This document shows positions 61,482 through 64,000 of a stretch of 64,000 nucleotides of DNA, piece after piece. Every line of letters starts with the position of its first letter. Positions within the stretch are counted from its first letter, which is position 1. This DNA comes from Micromonospora sp. C95 (GTDB taxonomy: Bacteria; Actinomycetota; Actinomycetes; Mycobacteriales; Micromonosporaceae), in the NCBI RefSeq assembly GCF_018070465.1, contig NZ_JAGPXT010000006.1:62001-126000 (forward strand), in the 5' to 3' direction. The position numbers were made by a program, and so were the translations under genes. The notes beneath the pieces are model-generated. The model was not told where the DNA came from. It saw only the letters and a list, made by a program, of their open reading frames with translations, and did no database searches.

Positions 61482-62465
61482 ATGACGACCGCAGCGCACC
61501 GCCCGGCGACCCTGGACGACGTGGCCCGGGTCGCCGGGGTGTCCCGCTCGACGGCGTCCCGGGTCCTCGCCGGTAACGGCTTCGCCTCACCGACCGCCCG
61601 CGCACGGGTACGCACCGCCGTGGACCTGCTCGGCTACGTGCCGAACTCGGCGGCCCGGGCCCTGGTGCACGGCTCCGGCGTACGGCTGCTGATCGCGGTG
61701 GCCGGCGCCGACCCGGCGGTCCTCGACGACCCCTACGTCGACCAGGCCGTCGCCGCGGTGGCCCGGGCCTGCACGCCGCACGGTCTGGGCGTCGCGGTGC
61801 AGTGGGTGCCCTTGGGCGCACCGGAGTGGCTGACCCGGTTGACCGACGACCGGGGCGTGGCCGGCCTGGTCCTGCTCAACACGACGCCGGCACTGCTGGA
61901 CCTGGTGCCGCGCCGGCTGGCCGGCCGGGCCGTGTCGATCGGGATCGGTTCGGCCACGGTGCCGTCGGTGGACATCGACAACGGCGGCGGCACCACGGCG
62001 ATCGTCCGTCACCTGCACGACACCGGCCGCCGACGGATCGCCATGGTCACCGGCCCGCGCTGGCTGGCCTGCGCCAACCGCTCGGTGCGGGCGTACCGGA
62101 CGGTCATGCACGACGCCGGCCTGCCGACCCGGGAGGTGGTCGGCGACTTCAGCGCGACCCGGGGGTACGCCGCCGCTCGGGAGGTGCTGCGACGCTGGCC
62201 GGACACCGACGCGATCGTCGGGATCAGCGACGCGACCGCGCTCGGCGTGATCGGCCGGCTGCGAGCCGACGGCATCCGGGTGCCCGACGATGTCGCGGTG
62301 ACCGGGTTCGACGACATCCCACTGGCCGCCACGGTGGCGCTCACCACGGCCAGTCACCCGGTACGACAGATCATCACCGCGGCCGCGACGATGGTGCTCG
62401 AGCAACGCACGGCACCGGAGACGACCGTCTTTCCCTCGGCGCTTGTGGTACGCGGCAGCGCCTGA
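61482..62465 (+). CDS. LacI-family transcriptional regulator
   Basis: A 327-residue repressor. The HTH is typical (TLDDVARVAGVSRSTASRVLAGNG ... YVPNSAARAL, residues 9-58) with the hinge helix, followed by a periplasmic-binding-protein-like sugar domain (residues 65-325, for example VDIDNGGGTTAIVRHLHDTGRRRIAMVTGP and VTGFDDIPLA). It probably binds the operator at 61372 and controls the MFS gene and itself. Sugar ligand unknown. Confidence 0.93.
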   Translation: MTTAAHRPATLDDVARVAGVSRSTASRVLAGNGFASPTARARVRTAVDLLGYVPNSAARALVHGSGVRLLIAVAGADPAVLDDPYVDQAVAAVARACTPHGLGVAVQWVPLGAPEWLTRLTDDRGVAGLVLLNTTPALLDLVPRRLAGRAVSIGIGSATVPSVDIDNGGGTTAIVRHLHDTGRRRIAMVTGPRWLACANRSVRAYRTVMHDAGLPTREVVGDFSATRGYAAAREVLRRWPDTDAIVGISDATALGVIGRLRADGIRVPDDVAVTGFDDIPLAATVALTTASHPVRQIITAAATMVLEQRTAPETTVFPSALVVRGSA

Positions 62466-62483
62466 GTTCCGCCAGTCGTCCCC

Positions 62484-63110
62484 TCAGTCGACGAGGGCAC
62501 GCAGCAGGTCGCGTACCGCCTCGGTGAGATCGGCGCGGCTGGCCGGGGTGCCGGGTGGCGGCGCGCTCAGCGCCCCGGCGCCGACGAGCCGGTCGAACAG
62601 CAGGCCGTCGACGAAGGCGACGAACCGATGACCCCGGCGTCGGGGGTCCGGGGCACCCGCGCGGGCGAGCAGATCCTCGGCCTGGGCCCGCAGCACCGCC
62701 CCGTGTTCCAGGATCGTCCGCAACTGCGGTCGATGCACCGCCTCCAGCAGGCAGGCGTACCGGGCCAGGGTGCGCGTCCGGGCGCCGGAGAGCCAGTGGT
62801 CGAGCACTCCGGCGATGCCGGCGGCGAGCCGGTCGAGGTCCGCCGGGGACAGCGGCCGTCCCGGCGGCGTCGGCGGCGTCCCGGGGGGTAACTCGTGGCC
62901 GGCGATGTCGACGCGGTCCAGGTCCGCGAGACGCCGCACCACCGCCTCGATCAGCGCCTGCCGGGTGCGCAGGTACGCCGAGGTGGTCCCGGCCGGCATC
63001 CCGGCACGCCCGTCCACCGCCCGGTGGGTCAGTCCCCGCATGCCGCTTTCGGCGATCAGCCCGATGGCGGCGTCGGCCAGTACCGCCACCCGCTCCGCCC
63101 GCCCGCCCAA
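62484..63110 (-). CDS. TetR-family regulator
   Basis: A 208-residue regulator with TetR HTH (ERVAVLADAAIGLIAESGMRGLTHRAVDGRAGMPAGTTSAYLRTRQALIEAVV, about residues 6-58) and a helical ligand domain. No ATG or GTG fits; TTG 63110 has an excellent GGAGGGGG ribosome site six bases upstream. It is divergent from an FAD monooxygenase gene with two tandem palindromes over the shared promoter, the classic arrangement for a repressor of an oxygenase. It is convergent with the LacI gene, 18 bases apart. Confidence 0.9.
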   Translation of the reverse strand: MGGRAERVAVLADAAIGLIAESGMRGLTHRAVDGRAGMPAGTTSAYLRTRQALIEAVVRRLADLDRVDIAGHELPPGTPPTPPGRPLSPADLDRLAAGIAGVLDHWLSGARTRTLARYACLLEAVHRPQLRTILEHGAVLRAQAEDLLARAGAPDPRRRGHRFVAFVDGLLFDRLVGAGALSAPPPGTPASRADLTEAVRDLLRALVD

Positions 63111-63130
63111 CCGGTTCCCCCTCCGCCGTT

Positions 63131-63168
63131 CTACGGATGTAGTATGCCTTTCTACAGGCGTAGAAAGG
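63131..63168. promoter_or_regulatory. Tandem TetR operators between regulator and FAD monooxygenase
   Basis: Site 1: CTAC-GGAT-GTAG (63131-63142). Site 2: CCTTTCTAC-AGGC-GTAGAAAGG with perfect 9-base arms (63147-63155 and 63160-63168). The CTAC/GTAG cores share a 4-base spacer and are 21 bases apart, two helical turns, so two dimers would bind the same face. The pair ends nine bases before the monooxygenase start and begins 21 bases from the TetR start. Confidence 0.85.
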
Positions 63169-63176
63169 CGGTCGCC

Positions 63177-64000
63177 GTGACCGAGAGGCATGCGGTCGTG
63201 GCCGGTGCGGGCATCGGCGGGCTGGCCGCCGCGCTCGCCCTGCACCGGCGAGGCTGGCGGGTCACCGTGCTGGAGCGGGCCCCCGAGCCGCGTGAGGTCG
63301 GCGCGGGCATCACCCTGATGGCGAACGCGGTACGCGGACTGGACGCCCTCGGCCTCGGCGGCGAGGTGCGCCGGCTGGGGCGCGACGGCGCCACCGGCGG
63401 GCTGCGCACCTGGGACGGGCACTGGCTGTCCCGGGTGGACGCGGCCGAGCTGGAGCGCGTGCTCGGCACCACGGCGCTCGGCGTGCACCGGGGTGCCCTG
63501 CACCGGGTGCTACGCGAGGCGTTGCCGGCCGAGGTGCTGTGGACCGGTTGCGCGGTGTCCGACGCCGACCCGGCCAGCGGCACGGTGCGCTATGAGCGCG
63601 GCGGCGCGTCGGCCGAGATGTCCGCCGACCTGGTGGTCGGCGCCGACGGGTTGCGCAGCGCGCTGCGTACCCGGCTCTGGCCGGACAGTCCGCCACCGGT
63701 GTACTCGGGCTCCACCGCCTGGCGGGCGGCGATCGCCTTCGACGGGCCGGTCCCCGCGGCGGTCAGCTGGGGGCCGGGCAGCGAGTTCGGCATGGTCCCG
63801 CTCGGCGACGGACAGGTCTACTGGTACGCCGCGACCTGCGCCCCGGCCGGCGGGCAGGCCGGCGACGAACTGGCCGAGGTACGCGAACGCTTCGGCCACT
63901 GGCACGACCCGGTACCGGCGCTGCTCGCCGCGACCCGACCCGACGAGGTGCTGCGCAACGACCTGTACCACCTGGCCACGCCGCTACCCCGGTACGTGCG
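63177..64000 (+). CDS. FAD-dependent monooxygenase, 5' part
   Basis: The gene runs off the end of the window after about 274 residues. GTG 63177 is preceded by AAAGGCGG. The N-terminal FAD motif GAGIGG (10-15), VTVLERAPEPREVGAGITL, and the DG motif VGADGLRSALR place it among class A flavoprotein hydroxylases similar to salicylate or 6-hydroxynicotinate hydroxylases. Divergent TetR control suggests an inducible aromatic or antibiotic-modifying role. The missing C-terminal GD motif and substrate region leave the substrate open. Confidence 0.9.
   Translation, partial: MTERHAVVAGAGIGGLAAALALHRRGWRVTVLERAPEPREVGAGITLMANAVRGLDALGLGGEVRRLGRDGATGGLRTWDGHWLSRVDAAELERVLGTTALGVHRGALHRVLREALPAEVLWTGCAVSDADPASGTVRYERGGASAEMSADLVVGADGLRSALRTRLWPDSPPPVYSGSTAWRAAIAFDGPVPAAVSWGPGSEFGMVPLGDGQVYWYAATCAPAGGQAGDELAEVRERFGHWHDPVPALLAATRPDEVLRNDLYHLATPLPRYV

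Overview
The window is high-GC actinomycete chromosome. Codons mostly end in G or C, GTG starts are common and genes often overlap as ATGA or TGATG. The gene set (Lsr2, Lon under a HAIR-like site, XRE/DUF397 pair, SARP regulator, LAL-type LuxR regulator, BCKDH genes with a divergent Lrp regulator, type II polyketide synthase) fits Micromonosporaceae (Micromonospora-like), but the genus is an inference. No rRNA, tRNA, CRISPR array, insertion sequence or prophage was seen.

Bases 1-16.7 kb hold a broken-off LVIVD-repeat gene, a DUF2188 protein, a MerR regulator, an asparagine synthetase paired with an M15/DUF5715-like protein, a DEAD-box helicase, lon, lsr2, two hypothetical genes, a metal/cobalamin-receptor-like protein, a DoxX protein, an FKBP isomerase, a STAS protein and an L,D-transpeptidase. 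Two gene remnants (SLC13/ArsB-like, TetR-like) lie between them. Bases 16.9-21.2 kb form a branched-chain 2-oxoacid dehydrogenase operon (E1 alpha, E1 beta, E2) with a divergent Lrp/AsnC regulator. Bases 21.2-32.6 kb carry a stand-alone LigD-type polymerase, a metallophosphoesterase, glyA behind a ZTP riboswitch, an FMN-dependent hydroxy-acid oxidase, an XRE/DUF397 locus facing a coupled operon of three small genes, and an MFS efflux gene facing a CGNR-type regulator across a shared operator.

The centre of interest is 32.9-44.0 kb, a compact type II polyketide cluster. A nine-gene minus-strand operon runs TcmI-like cyclase, fused acetyl-CoA carboxylase carboxyltransferase, biotin carboxyl carrier, biotin carboxylase, an acyl carrier protein fused to a TcmN/WhiE-VI-like aromatase/cyclase, cupin, KS-alpha, KS-beta and a WhiE-type ABM monooxygenase. 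Almost every junction overlaps or is under 40 bases. Divergently lie a SARP regulator, a second TcmI-like cyclase and an FAD hydroxylase. There is no ketoreductase, methyltransferase or glycosyltransferase. The cluster therefore looks like a spore-pigment or tetracenomycin-type maker of an unreduced, cyclised, hydroxylated aromatic polyketide, with its own malonyl-CoA supply. The ACP-cyclase fusion and the serine at the usual glutamine position of KS-beta are its most unusual traits.

Bases 44.2-64 kb hold a membrane-anchored helix-hairpin-helix protein, an LtrA protein, a secreted beta-helix protein, an APC permease, a DUF5995 protein and a LAL-type LuxR regulator divergent from a cyclase/ATPase protein whose 3' end is disrupted. 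They also hold a dienelactone-hydrolase-like protein, a thioesterase and an MBL-fold hydrolase. The end has two regulator/target pairs with visible operators: LacI with an MFS exporter, and TetR with an FAD monooxygenase that runs off the window.
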